Source: Salvia splendens (Eukaryota; Streptophyta; Magnoliopsida; Lamiales; Lamiaceae). From it: 64,000 nucleotides of DNA. Shown here in pieces: positions 49,150 through 60,266 of this stretch. Every line of letters starts with the position of its first letter. The stretch's first letter is position 1. Both the position numbers and the translations under genes were made by a program. Below the pieces are notes generated by a model that saw only the letters and a program-made list of their open reading frames with translations, was not told the origin of the DNA and did not search any database. The DNA lies in the NCBI RefSeq assembly GCF_004379255.2, contig NC_056034.1, forward strand, positions 8,558,501-8,622,500, in the 5' to 3' direction.

Positions 49150-49979
49150 CATTTATCTTTTCTTGTATATTATTCCCATACCATAGCATACTCTCTAATT
49201 TTAAATAAACTATACTTTTATCATTTTTTGCTTTTCTTCTTCGCCATTTTTATGAGTATCATCCATCTATGACTATATATACATACATACAGATTTCTCT
49301 CTCTAGTCTCTAATAGTAGTAGTAGTAGTAAGTTTTCAGTAAAAAGAGGAGAGTAACTTACTTTGCTCTTATTTTGTCAACTTTGATCCCTCCCGGGCCT
49401 GGCATACTCAAATAATCTCTACATACAAATCAATAATTTTATTTTTCTATTTATGATAAGTCTTTTTTCTAATAACATGGTCATTTTTAATAAAATAAAC
49501 TCCCTTCTTTATTAATTTTATTTTTATATGTAAGTGTTTTTTCTTAGAATTCTTATATAGTTAGCCTACTGGACTTTACTTAGTCTATATATGATTATTT
49601 TTATCATAAATTAATGGAAATTTAGTTTGGACATTTATTTTTTTTTCTTTTTATAATTAACAATGGTATCATATTCTTGGGATATATTCATGCCTTATCT
49701 ATAACACTAAAGGAGAACTGATCTTTTGATTCGGTCCATAAACATTGTTTCAATTGAAACATGCTAATTCATTTTATTTTTATTGAACAGCACGTAACTT
49801 AAAAAATATAACGACAAATTACAAAAAGTGTTTTTTTGGGTTATTATTAGTATTAGTATGCAGTTGCGTACATAAACCAAAAAAAAGAACTCTTAGACCA
49901 ACTTACTCATCTCATGGTGTGTGCTATATATATAGACCATTATGAGCAGATGAAACATGATGCAAAACCCCAATCCATG
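49150..49979. other. Convergent intergenic space between KNOX and CRK2-like genes
   Basis: AT-rich 3' flanks of two convergent genes, with a short AGT repeat (49315-49330). No gene recognised. Confidence 0.45.
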
Positions 49980-52213
49980 TCACCTGGGATATAATATGCT
50001 GTGAGAAATGTTTGCAACTGAAGCTGCACCATTCCCATAATGGCTGGGAATCTCACTGAGTTCCATTGTGGTGTCATCCAAGAATGGGGGGCTGGTTGGT
50101 GCAGCCAGTTCTGCTTCACTCACCAGCATCTGCATCACTCTCGACATCGTCGGCCGCAGAGAAGATATTTCTTGAGTACACAACAGACCTATGTGAACCA
50201 CCCTCACTGCCTCATCTTTTCTGCTGCTACTCAACATTAGGTTAATATCAAAGAGTTCTTCAACTCTCCTTTCTTGGAAATGCTTCCATGCCTGTTTTGT
50301 TCAAAACATTTCATCATCTTATACTAATACTACAATATGCGTGTTTGTCATGTAGATTGAAACATTAACTCACAATATTGATCAAGCTATCAGAGTAGTC
50401 TGTGTGTTTGCTTCTGTTGTTCTGCCTGCCCGTTACGATTTCCAGCAGCAGCACACCGAAGCTGTACACATCTGCCTTCTCAGTCAGCTGCCCGTGTGCC
50501 AAATACTCCGGTGCCATATATCCCCTGCTTGTAAAAGTTCATGAGTACATATGTAATACTAACACAACTAAATGTAACATGTAAAACACTTACAGAGTCC
50601 CTGCTATGGCAGTGCTGATATGAGTCTTATCCTCCTGAAACGACCTAGCCAATCCAAAATCTGCAATTTTTGCGGCAAGTCTGGAGTCGAGGAGGATGTT
50701 ACTAGCCTTGATGTCTCTGTGAATAATCCTCATGTTGCTGTTCTCATGAAGGTACACTAACCCTTCTGCTGTTCCTAGAATGATCTCCAGCCTCGTCTCC
50801 CACCTCAACGCTTTGCCTCTGCTCGAATCTGCCCACATTCCACATCCATTAATCACCACCATGACTTCAAACATTCTACTCTACCTACAACTTACCAAAG
50901 ATGAAGCGGTCGAGGCTTTTGTTTGGCAAGTACTCGTACACGAGTAGGCTCTCGGGTCCTGAGCAGCTGCACCCCAACAACCTCACTAGATTCTTGTGCT
51001 CTACGGTGCTGATGATCTTCACTTCATTGTAGAAATCTGCTGCTCTGTGTTTGTTATTGAAGTAGAGCCTCTTCACTGCAATCTCCCTCCCGTCTGCCAT
51101 TACTCCTTTATATACAGAGCCAAAACCGCCTTCGCCAAGCTTGTTAGCCTCGTCGAAACAGCCAGTGGCTTTCTCCAGAGTCGAATATTTGAAGTTCAAG
51201 CTGCTGTCATTAAGGCTCTTCACATATCTCTCTGCTTCACCACAACCTTTTCTCTTCTTTTGGATCTTTCTCTGCTTACAAATATAGACCCCAAACATAG
51301 CTCCAATGGCAACAACAGCACCGACACTAACCGTTGCTATTACAATAACTATCACCACCCCTGCAAGTTATTCAAACCGAATTAATATATAAAATATCCT
51401 CCCGCTGTCCTAATAAAAATAGTAGTAAGGAAAAATAGAAGTCGGAAACCAATGTGTGTTATCAATACCTCTTTCACTGCGATTACGAGGAACAGGATTC
51501 ATGAAATCGGCGTCGGAGTACCTCAGGAAGCAGCCGGTGTTCAACGCCCGGCCATCAGAGGAAGGCAAGCACCGCAACACAGAATCAGAAGCATTCTCAA
51601 GGCAAGCTCTGCAAGATCCGGCGTCGATAGTCCTCCAGCATTCTGCCAAAACATACGCCGACTGATTGGCTTCAGCCACACGCGCCGCCCGGCCAAAGCC
51701 ACCGCCATTGACAGCGTCAGAAACCGCCTCGGACACAGCCTGCCTCGCGGCGGCCTTGAACGCAGGGGGATCACGCGTCGTGTTGCCGCAGAGTGCGCGG
51801 TCTCCTGGGCCGGAGTGCTCACGAAAGAAGGGGTAGTTCTCGGCGCGCATGAAGCAGCCGTCGAGGAAGATCCTGCCGCCGTTGGAGGGAAAGCACTGCG
51901 GCAGGAGGGTGCGGGCTTCGGCGTAGCAGAGGACGCAGTCGATTAAGGAGAGATCGCCGTAGCATTGGGCGAGGCCGTAGTTGGCGTCGGGACCGGATCC
52001 GGTGATGGCTTGGCCGAAGCCTGAGGATCGCATCTGCGCGCTTATGGTCTCCATGGTGGCCACGAAGTTGGGCACGTACAGAGTCGCGTTGTGCTCCGCC
52101 TGCTTCCCGCACATCATTTTAACCGTTTCCGATCTCGGCGACGCCAATGCTGCGTCGGGATATAGCATGGCTGAAACTACTACTATCGCCGTCAAGATTG
52201 TTTCCTCAAACAT
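49980..52213 (-). CDS. CRK2: Cysteine-rich receptor-like kinase, CRK2-like
   Basis: Plasma-membrane kinase with two extracellular GNK2 (DUF26) domains; the family works in stress, ROS and callose-related signalling. Exons on the - strand: 52213-51469, 51360-50896, 50828-50594, 50524-50374, 50291-49980, joining to 635 residues (Arabidopsis CRK2 is of similar length). Seen: signal peptide about 1-24, then C-X8-C-X2-C signatures [13 protein letters not shown] and [13 protein letters not shown], a membrane segment just after exon 2 begins ([19 protein letters not shown]), and a kinase with [61 protein letters not shown]. Segments such as [15 protein letters not shown] and [15 protein letters not shown] match CRK2 closely. 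All catalytic residues are present. The KNOX gene converges on it, and a broken paralogue lies 0.9 kb upstream. Confidence 0.93.
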
Positions 52214-53127
52214 TATTTCACCAGTAGAGATTGTTTGATACTACTACTATTTGAGAAGAATGATTAGGGGATCTAACTGGAAGTATTCACACCGGAATTT
52301 CAATCCTACGATAATGATTGTAGCGCCGGCCACATTAATTTCAAGAACCGGATATCCGGCCCCACTTTTAACTTCAACTACGCCTACAATTACATACACC
52401 ACCAGCCTTTCACATCGCTCCAACTATAAAATTAATACTGCAGTAATATTCATAATTCACGTGAATGATTAGAATTACTTTCTGGTGAGACCATATTCAT
52501 TATTCAAGATATTAAAATCTGCAATTAATGCTCTGGAAGTATATTGAAAGTATGCGGTAGATTAGATGATGATTATATTTGGTGTATTTCTTTCATCTGC
52601 TTGCATCGTTAGAATATCCATGTAGACATTCTCTATTACTATCAAAGTTGTCATCAAATGTTACTTGCGTCTTAACTTCAAATTTATACGCAGATTCTCT
52701 GTTTGGGTGAATTACTTATTTGCTTTGGATTCGGCCCACTGGAGTTGGTTGACGAAATTGATTGTTTTAGTTTTAGGAGAATTCTCTAAATTAAATTAAT
52801 ACTTCTGTATATTTGTGCATTCTAGGAGAGAAGAGAACTACTTTGACTCTAGTAGGCCAACAGGGAATTTAACTTGTGCTAGTATTTTTGAAAAGATTTT
52901 GTTGGCAAACTCAATTTTAAGTCAGGAATTAACATATGTCTTCTCTCAACAATACATATATACACCACTAACTTTGGTTGCTTAATGGTAGACCGTAGAC
53001 TCAATGACAATATGAATAAGTGTAATGTGATAATACAGCAAGTGCAAAATAATATGTTGAGGATGATTTCATGTACATATGTAGTACTACTACCTTAGCT
53101 AACCTTGTCACTGAAACCGACATTAAA
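52214..53127 (-). other. Spacer between the two CRK loci
   Basis: Presumed promoter of the CRK2-like gene, AT-rich. A short GC-richer stretch with GCCGGCCACATT and GGATATCCGGCC lies at 52320-52365. No transposon ends were recognised. Confidence 0.4.
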
Positions 53128-55452
53128 TTATCTTGGCTCCACAATGCTCTCTGTTATTTCATTGTTACCAGAAGACTGCGTGTAAGAATCTGGCCTCCTA
53201 AACGGGCTGATAAATTCTGCAGAGGCAGAGTTGAGAAAGGGCGGCTGCGTTGGCTGATAAATGTCTCGATCACCACCGTTGACATGGCTGGCCTCAGCTC
53301 TGCATTGGCCTGCACACAGAGTAGGCCGATTTCAAGTAACCTAGCCGCCACCTCTTCTGGGAACTTCCCTTTTATCGACTGATCAACTGCTTCGGTCAGA
53401 TTACCTGACCCATACAGATTCCACACCTAGTCAAGAATGCCAAAAAATCATGATCAGTTTGGTTTTGAGCCCTTTACAAACCACTAGCCACTGAGCACAG
53501 GAACAAACATACCCTTTGGAATATTGATTGAGAATTCTGAGAGAAAGCATTGTTCCTCATCCCGGTCACCACTTCAATTACCACAACTCCGAAGCTAAAG
53601 ACATCTGCTTTCTCTGTTAGCTTTCCACGAACTATGTATTCCGGTGCCATGTAGCCACTGGTCAAATCATAACCAAAAGTATTATAATGTGATATCATAT
53701 ATAACTTGGACATAAGCATATATGGAGAGAGAGCAAGTGGAAATAGATAGACTCACAGTGTACCAGCAAGACCAGTGCTGATGTGAGTCTTGTCTTGTGG
53801 AAACATCCTAGCAAGCCCAAATCAGCAATTTTGGGAGTGAAGTCCTCCTCCAGAAGCACATTGCTCAGTTTTATGTCCCTGTGTATTATCTTCAAGTTTG
53901 AGTTATCATGAAGATAAGCCAGACCCTCAGCAGTACCCTTTATGATCCTCAGCCATTGCTCCCACTCGAGAGGGGGAACATCCTTCCTAACTGGAGACAA
54001 CGAAGTAGGAGTATTAGATTAATAACCTCCAAACTTGGAAAAAAAGTGGATTAGCCACGATTCAACTAGTACCGAATAGATAGTCGTGGAGGCTTTGGTT
54101 TGGCACGTATTCGTACACAAGGAGGCTCCCGGGGCCAGTAATGCTGCAACCCAAGAGCTTCACCAAGTATGTATGATCCATGTCTTTGATCAAATTAACC
54201 TCGTTAAAGAAATGATCAGCCCATTGCGTCGTGTTGAAGAATAGCCTCTTCACCGCAACAGTCTGGCCGGTTGGTAACACACCCTTGTAGACAGAACCAG
54301 ACCCCCCTTGGCCTAGTTTGTTGGAGCTGTGGAAGTAATCTGTCGCCCTCTCAGCATTTTGTACGACAAGTTGATCTTTGACTCTGTAACAATGGACAAC
54401 AGAGCACCTAGCTTCTTCTTCACTGTCACACCAAATCATGTTATTTATCTCCCATTCCATTGTTATATTCTAACAATCATATTAATTGTTACACTAACCT
54501 CTCCTTCGTTTAAGAATTTTGTTCCTTACAAAAAATGAAACCATAGCTACAAATAGCAGGAAAGAAAATGCACCACAAGTTGAGGCAATAATAGCAGCAC
54601 GGCGGCGAGTACCCCCTAACACATCACAAGATTAATCAAGAATCTAAATCTTACTATTAGGAGTAGTAACAATGAAAAAAAATCATAGTCACCTCCATTT
54701 CCATTGGCTGAATCGATGATAGAATTATTGTAAAATTTGGTGGTGGAGAATCTCAAATAACAGCCTGCATTGAGAGCTCTCCCTTCCACCTTAGGAGGGC
54801 AAGAATCAACTCTTTTAACTGCTTTCTCTAAACAATCCACACAGCCACTCCCTCTCACAGATTCCCAACACTGAGCCAAACCATAGACACTCAAATTCCC
54901 ATCATTCACAAATCCAGTAAAAAAAAGCCATTATTCGTGGTGCCCACCGCCGTAACGTTCCTCAACAACTTGGAAACATTATCCTTAAAGAGAGACCGAT
55001 TCCCGGCAAAATCAGCGGCGGCGCAGACGGCTCTATCTCAAGCTCTCGTTGAAGAAGATGTAATCGTCGTACCTCAGAAAGCAGCCGTTGTAGAAGAGCC
55101 TGCCACCTCTGGTGAGCCTCTGGAACGGGAGGCAGCTCGAAATGTCGGTCTTGCAATGAGCGAAGCAGATGTAGCAGGCATTTTGAGAGATATCCTTCAT
55201 GCACTCGCCCATGGCGTAGACGGTGTTGTTTCCCGTCCCGTTTATGATGGTGCCGTGTCCTTGCCTTGCGATCTCCGGCGTGATGGAAGTCATGCTGGCG
55301 AGGAAATTAGGGACGAAGAGTTGCCGGTCGGATTCCGGCGCTGTTTTGTTGGTGCATATTTGAGCCGCCTCTGTGGCTCTTTGCTGGCTGAGTGATTGCT
55401 TCGCGTTGGATAGGATTAGTACAAGGATCATCAAGAGGGTTGACGATGACAT
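53128..55452 (-). pseudogene. CRK3-like receptor kinase pseudogene
   Basis: A CRK with the same layout as its neighbour but broken. Exon pieces: 55452-54693, 54615 to about 54500, about 54388-54073, 53990-53757, 53657-53513, 53426-53128. Seen: signal peptide MSSSTLLMILVLILSN, GNK2 signatures CMKDISQNACYIC and CWESVRGSGCVDC, G-loop [35 protein letters not shown]. Lesions: an extra base after FFNESL (about 55037); a shift in the run of eight A (54919-54926); one base lost before ERATDYF (about 54345); one base lost in the DFG codons (about 53823); and a small deletion with frame change after RPAMSTVV (about 53270), beyond which a second frame reads DRDIYQPTQPPFLN to a TAA at 53128. Five independent breaks make decay more likely than assembly error, although homopolymer errors could explain one or two. 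Tandem position beside CRK2 suggests CRK3. Confidence 0.82.
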
Positions 55453-55536
55453 ATTTTTTATTACATCGGATTGGGATGTATTGAAACTGCGGATTTCTAT
55501 TTGTGCATAGATCATTTGCGAGCAGGAGAGACATTG

Positions 55537-56380
55537 TGATAGGATAAACCTCCAATCGGGCTGATCGGCGTCCGTAGATCGGCGATCGATAAATGTTTGT
55601 CGCGGGCGAGTGCCCGTCGAGCACGACGTTTTCTCACTTGGAGAAGAGAATGAACGATAATATTGATATTCTTGATTGATTTCTCAAATGATTACAATAA
55701 CTCCTATTTATAATGCTAATAATAACTTAATGAACAAGAAAACAAAGATATGGAAAAGATATGCAAATCTTAATTTATCTAACTAATAATGCTCGTATCA
55801 ACTCCCCCACGGTTGAAATCCACCTTGTCCTCAAGGTGTGAACTACGACACAATGAAGAGAGTCGAAAACATCAGAAACCAAATCTGGTGCTGTGCGCGG
55901 AACGTCTTCCGTCGGGCAGCGGCGCAACTTTGGTTCGAGATGGTGGGAAGGCATAACTAGTTGCTGTGCGCGGGTGGATTCCCGTCGGGCAGCGTCGTAG
56001 CTATGGTTCGATCGGTGTGGCTAGTTGCTGTGCGCGGTGGATTCCCGTCGGGCAGCGACATAGTTGTGATTCGATCGGTGTTTTGGAGGGTGAGCTCTCA
56101 ATGAAAGCACCAATTTGATAGGATAAACCTCCTATCGGGCTGATCGGTGTCCGTAGATCGGCGATCGATAAATGTTTGTCGCGGGCGAGTGCCCGTCGAG
56201 CACGACGGTTTTCTCACTTGGAGAAGAGAATGAACGATAATATTGATATTCTTGATTGATTTCTCAAATGATTACAATAACTCATATTTATAATGCTAAT
56301 AATAACTTAATGAACAAGAAAACAAAGATATGGAAAAGATATGCAAATCCTAATTTATCTAACTAATAATGCTCGTATCA
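55537..56380 (-). mobile_element. TRIM: miniature LTR retrotransposon
   Basis: Two 264-265 bp LTRs (55537-55800, 56116-56380) start TGATAGGATAAACC and end GCTCGTATCA, and are flanked by a CATTG duplication (55532-55536, 56381-56385). They differ at about five positions. On the - strand a purine tract (GTGGGGGAGT) lies before one LTR and TTGGTGCTTTCATTGAG after the other, suggesting polypurine tract and primer site in - orientation. The 315-bp interior is non-coding, with about three tandem units around TGCTGTGCGCGG and GTCGGGCAGCG. The whole is 844 bp, too small for proteins. Confidence 0.88.
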
Positions 56381-56437
56381 CATTGACTTGGATTTTCTAC
56401 CGTGGCCTCCAAACTAGTGGGGTCCACGGTCCACTAA

Positions 56438-57232
56438 GAGCATCAGCAATGGGGCGCCCTATCCTCCGCCACATCAATATTTTATCCTCCTACCTTTCCA
56501 CCTGCGGTGGATGTCCTATAGTCCGCCATATAGTTTTTATTCTTCTATTTTGTATTTAATTTTTATGTTTGCAAATATGTCAACCAAAATAAATAAAAAA
56601 AACACCACAATTTAAAGGCAAATGCTACATTTACTTAATTAAAAAAAGTTACAAAAGTGGAAGATAAAGAGGCTAGTCTAAAGCATTCCCAACTAGCGCC
56701 GGAGATTCTCGATAATCTGCTTGAGGTATTCGGCTTCGGCCGGGTCATCAGTCTGCCTGAGGGAGTTGTGTGTGTCCAATAACATCCTCTGGTTGGCGGC
56801 CCTCACCAATTCCCCGTATGCATGTGCCGCAGCCGAAGGCGGGGCTGGGGCCGAGGTTATGTGAGATCGTCGCCTTCGCCTTGCCCTTGTCTGGCAGCCT
56901 TGTTGCCAATGGGACGCAGAGAGGGCACCGGTGTGCCAGAGCTCTCATCCTCGTACATCGGCTGGTTGAGGTCCATCGGAATTGCGCCGCTGTCTCTGCT
57001 CGTATAATCACCGGTAGCGGTGTTCTTCGTCCTCTTCCTCGCAGACGAAATGAGCATAATCCCTCCTTAGAACTTCTACTTCTCTTTCATGATGAGCCAG
57101 GAGGAGTAGTGCTTAAACTCGCCGTACAGTGAAATATACGACGCCAGCGCTTTATCGCGCACATCGTTCAAATTCTCGCCGTTGCCCTGCCCCTCAAGCA
57201 CTTTGTATACTCTGCCGAGAACAAATTGATCT
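56438..57232 (-). pseudogene. Harbinger ORF1 (SANT/MYB-like) relic with one element end
   Basis: At 56438 a Harbinger-type end GAGCATCAGCAATGG follows TAA. On the - strand, from about 57232 down to 56691, reading frames with breaks resemble the accessory DNA-binding protein of PIF/Harbinger elements. Visible pieces are VYKVLEGQGNGENLNDV and KALASYISLYGEFKHYSSW, a stop near 57076, MDLNQPMYEDESSG and VPSLRPIGNKAARQ, and a C-terminus AYGELVRAANQRMLLD..EAEYLKQIIENLRR. It is frame-broken. The right end of the element was not found. Confidence 0.65.
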
Positions 57233-57239
57233 GCTTAGA

Positions 57240-58087
57240 TTGAATTTAGAGTGTTATCGGATTTAGAAAATAGAGTTATTTCCCAATTTAGTTTCTGAAA
57301 AATGAGTCTTTGCATATTTCAAAAATAAAAAGTACTTAATCATCGAAAAAAAATTCCCTAGTCTAGGCATACCACATGGCAATATGATGTGGTATGTCCC
57401 ACCAATATTATTTTGCCAAATGAAAATATATGACATGCATGGCCAACTGATAATAATGGCATAATATAATGTTTTAAGGTAATTTTTACAATTTCCGTAT
57501 ATGAAGTATATACAACCATACACAGACACACAATGTATATACGCAAGCTCTATCTTTTTTACTTTTAGTCAAGTAAATATGAATGTTTTTTACTATATTT
57601 ACTATAAGTAATTACAATAGACTACATAATTATGTCTATTAAAGTTTTATCTTCCTAATTTTATAGTTGATGGTAAACAATATAATCTCATTTTAATTGG
57701 ATAAAGTAAGATTGTAATCGTTAATTGAATACAGTAATATAGTACTCCAGTATTTTAATTTCTTGAAATTCATAATGAATTTTATACTACATATTTTGTC
57801 CACTGTATAAAATCCATAAGATCATCTTATTATTATTATTAGCTATCTTAATTAATATATTAACAGAACACATAATCATTATATAGTTAATAATGTGTAG
57901 TGATAAATAAAAAAGAACATAAAAATAGTAAATCCATTGTGTGCAATGTTAACAAATTTTAAATCATGTATACATCGATAAAAAAAACAAAAATAATTCC
58001 ATTAAATAAATAAATTGAATTTATGTACATATCTCAATATAAAACAAAATCAGTCTAAACTAATAAATTGGTGGTGCAATATGATAC
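57240..58087. other. Intergenic DNA, nothing recognised
   Basis: AT-rich, with short frames only (57263-57546). No family resemblance and no paired ends. Confidence 0.45.
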
Positions 58088-58090
58088 TAA

Positions 58091-58596
58091 GAGCATCCAC
58101 AATGGCGCCCGTCCCGGCGGACGGCCGGCCAACGTGCCGGAGTTCCGCGCGGGACGTCCGCCATTGTGCAGCGGTGACGCGGATACGGACGTCCGCTGCG
58201 GACACCGGAGTTCCACGGTGTTCCCGGGACGTCAGTTGCCACGTCCTTGCGGACGTCCGCCATTGCATTGACTCCACGGATGTCCGAGCGGACGTCACGA
58301 TTATTTTATTATTTTTTAATAATTATGTATGTTTTTTGTACTATGTATATTTTTTTAAAATAAAGTGGTTGCAATTTCTCCGTATTTGTGTTGAAATTTT
58401 AATTTCGTAAATTGTTTAATTCCGTAAATTGTTTAATTTGGTGAATTTGTGAATTTTTATTATTGTGGGAAGTCTGTCGGGATGTCCTGGGGATGTCCAC
58501 CATAGTGCAGTGAGAAGTCCTTATGACATGGCATGAGGTGTTTTTAGGATGTCCGCGCGGATGTCCGCCGGGACATCCGCACCACTGTGGATGCTC
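58091..58596. mobile_element. Tourist/Harbinger-type MITE
   Basis: Ends GAGCATCCACAATGG and, inverted, GAGCATCCACAGTGG are nearly perfect partners, flanked by TAA (58088-58090, 58597-58599). The left 200 bases are GC-rich with repeated GGACGTCCG, which makes the frames at 58015-58605 look longer than chance. 506 bp. The same end sequence as the ORF1 relic at 56438 suggests one family. Confidence 0.8.
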
Positions 58597-58890
58597 TAAT
58601 ACCATTCATTTTAGTATGCACGTAAAAAGAAAATGCATATTATTAATAATTTGCATATAATTCCGCCAATACCAAATTGTATAATAAATAACTCTCTTCT
58701 TCCATTCTTAAGCTAGAGAGTGAAATAGTAGAGAGAGGAGTTTCGCTACTCGTTGAAAAAGGAGAGTTAAATCCCGTGAAACCCTCTCGTGCAAGGAAGG
58801 TGATGTTGTGGTTGGAACAATTCTTTGTTCTATAGAATTAATGGAATTCCATTTTAATGAAGGAAATTAGATTTATTCCGAATGGGGGAG

Positions 58891-59038
58891 TGACGCACAA
58901 GGGTTATGTGTCGTTATTATTGAACGACGCACAACGATTATGCGTCGTTGGTTAACGACGCACAAGGGTTATGCGTCGTTCAAAGACGCATAAGCATTAT
59001 GCGTCTTACCCTAATGATGCATAACCCTTATGCGTCAC
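58891..59038 (+). repeat. Array of five imperfect palindromes, left arm
   Basis: About 26-bp units of the form AACGACGCACAAGGGTTATG followed by CGTCGTT, each nearly its own reverse complement, with variable centres (AAGGGTT, AACGATT, AAGCATT, AACCCTT). Three related units lie inverted at 59678-59761. Confidence 0.75.
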
Positions 59039-59040
59039 AC

Positions 59041-59099
59041 TGGTAAGCATTCCAGCCTGTCACCCGGGTGACCCGAGTTCAGTCCCTGGCAATGGCGCA
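59041..59099 (+). other. tRNA-Asp-derived segment, degenerate copy
   Basis: TGGTAAGCATTCC, CCTGTCACCCGGGTGACCC and GGCAATGGCGC align with the D-arm end, GTC anticodon arm, T-arm and 3' acceptor of plant tRNA-Asp. The 5' acceptor and A-box part are replaced by palindrome sequence, and the B box is damaged (GAGTTCAGTCC). It is not a functional tRNA gene. Confidence 0.7.
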
Positions 59100-59616
59100 T
59101 TTTTTTAAGTGATTAGTATTTGATAAAAATGAGTTATTCTAAACATTTATTTTTGGCAAATAGATATTACTCTTATAAAAGAATTAATTAAAGAAGTTAA
59201 GAATAAATGCCTAATCTAATTGGTCCCCCAAAACGAATACATGTACATTGACAAATTAATTTATACTACTATTATCTATGACCACTGTTTATTTTATTTT
59301 ATATATTATGTTTATTTTCGAATATCTTAAAAATTACTATTGTTTAAGCCGTTAATTGTATAATAACATAAAAATCAAAACTTTATTCACTTATAGATTA
59401 CGCTTATATAAAATACATGGCATAATATTATATACTATTAATTAAATAATCCAAGTCTTTATGTTATAAGAAAATAAAATAAAATAATTTCCAAAAGTCC
59501 TTGCTGCAATATTGATTAATGAATGTTCTACCCACTATTATAAGAAAATAAAATAATGCTTATTATAATAGCGGTGACTATACTCTAATAAATAATAGTA
59601 ATAATAATAGTAAAAA

Positions 59617-59675
59617 TGCGCCATTGCCGGGGATCGAACCCGGGTCACCCGGATGACAGGCGGGAATGCTTACCA
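59617..59675 (-). other. tRNA-Asp-derived segment, better-kept copy
   Basis: On the - strand: TGGTAAGCATTCCCGCCTGT, then CATCCGGGTGACCC, then GGGTTCGATCCCCGGC and AATGGCGC. Anticodon GTC and an intact Pol III B box (GGTTCGATCC) are visible. The first about 14 bases of tRNA-Asp are missing, so no acceptor stem can form. It is the inverted partner of 59041-59099. Confidence 0.75.
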
Positions 59676-59851
59676 GTGTGACGCATAAGGGTTATGAATC
59701 ATTAGGGTAAGACGCATAATGCTTATGCGTCTTTGAACGATGCATAATCCTTGTGCGTCACTCCCCCATTCGGAATAAATCTAATCTCCTTTATTAAAAT
59801 GGAATTCCATTAATTCTCTAGAACAAAAATAGAATTGTCTCTATTGTGGTT

Positions 59852-60266
59852 TGCTACTAGAATCTTGGGACAAAATGGTTTGCCCCAAAATTTTCTCTCC
59901 CGTTTTATCACATTTATTGATGGAAAACAGAGAGAGTACAAAAGTACAACTCCTAACAGCATCGAAATTTGACTCAATTGTACAAGGGATTTACCTATAT
60001 AAGCTATACAGAATGTTACATATGGTAAGCACAATTCTAGGGATTTTAATCTATTTTCATAAAATATCAATCTCCATATCTTCTTCTGATTTCTCTCTGA
60101 TTCCCTTCGTGATTTTGGGATTTATTTCCAATATAATACAAACACAACATATAGTAGAATTTAGAAAGAACATGTTTTTACAGAATCAGACTCTAGCCTA
60201 TAGTACAAAAGCAAACGACATATATTCTTGAGTTGTCCAAAACAAGCATAAGTGGTATGCTTTGTT
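59852..60266. other. 3' flank of the NRT2.5-like gene
   Basis: Probably contains the 3' untranslated region of the gene read leftwards. The frames at 59810-60231 are not recognised. Confidence 0.4.

Larger units (their letters stand above)
58814..59843. mobile_element. hAT-like foldback element with tRNA-Asp-derived arms
   Basis: An inverted repeat of about 290 and 230 bases surrounds an AT-rich loop of about 510 bases. An exact 8-mer TTGTGGTT lies on both sides (58806-58813, 59844-59851), as after hAT insertion. The right terminus inverted reads TAGAGACAATTCT and the left GGAACAATTCT. From the outside in, each arm has a unique part with GGAATTCCATTTTAAT, an array of palindromes, and a tRNA-Asp-like segment. 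The left arm has five palindrome units, the right arm three. No protein is encoded by the element. The frames at 59810-60231 start at its right edge and are not genes. Confidence 0.7.

Noticed and set aside
48532..49152. 206-residue - strand frame
   Set aside because: Antisense to KNOX exons 4 and 5, which encode the ELK domain and homeodomain.
51541..52112. Several long + and - strand frames over the CRK2-like first exon
   Set aside because: GC-rich codon positions of the real exon open the other frames. The accepted frame has the GNK2 motifs and splices correctly.
54937..55395. 152-residue + strand frame
   Set aside because: It is antisense to the GNK2 domains of the CRK3-like pseudogene and has no features of its own.
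58015..58605. 131-residue + and 82-residue - frames
   Set aside because: They fall over a Harbinger MITE with repeated GGACGTCCG and carry no domain.
59041..59675. Two functional tRNA-Asp genes in inverted orientation
   Set aside because: Both lack the first quarter of the tRNA, so no acceptor stem can form, and one has a damaged B box. They are parts of the foldback element.
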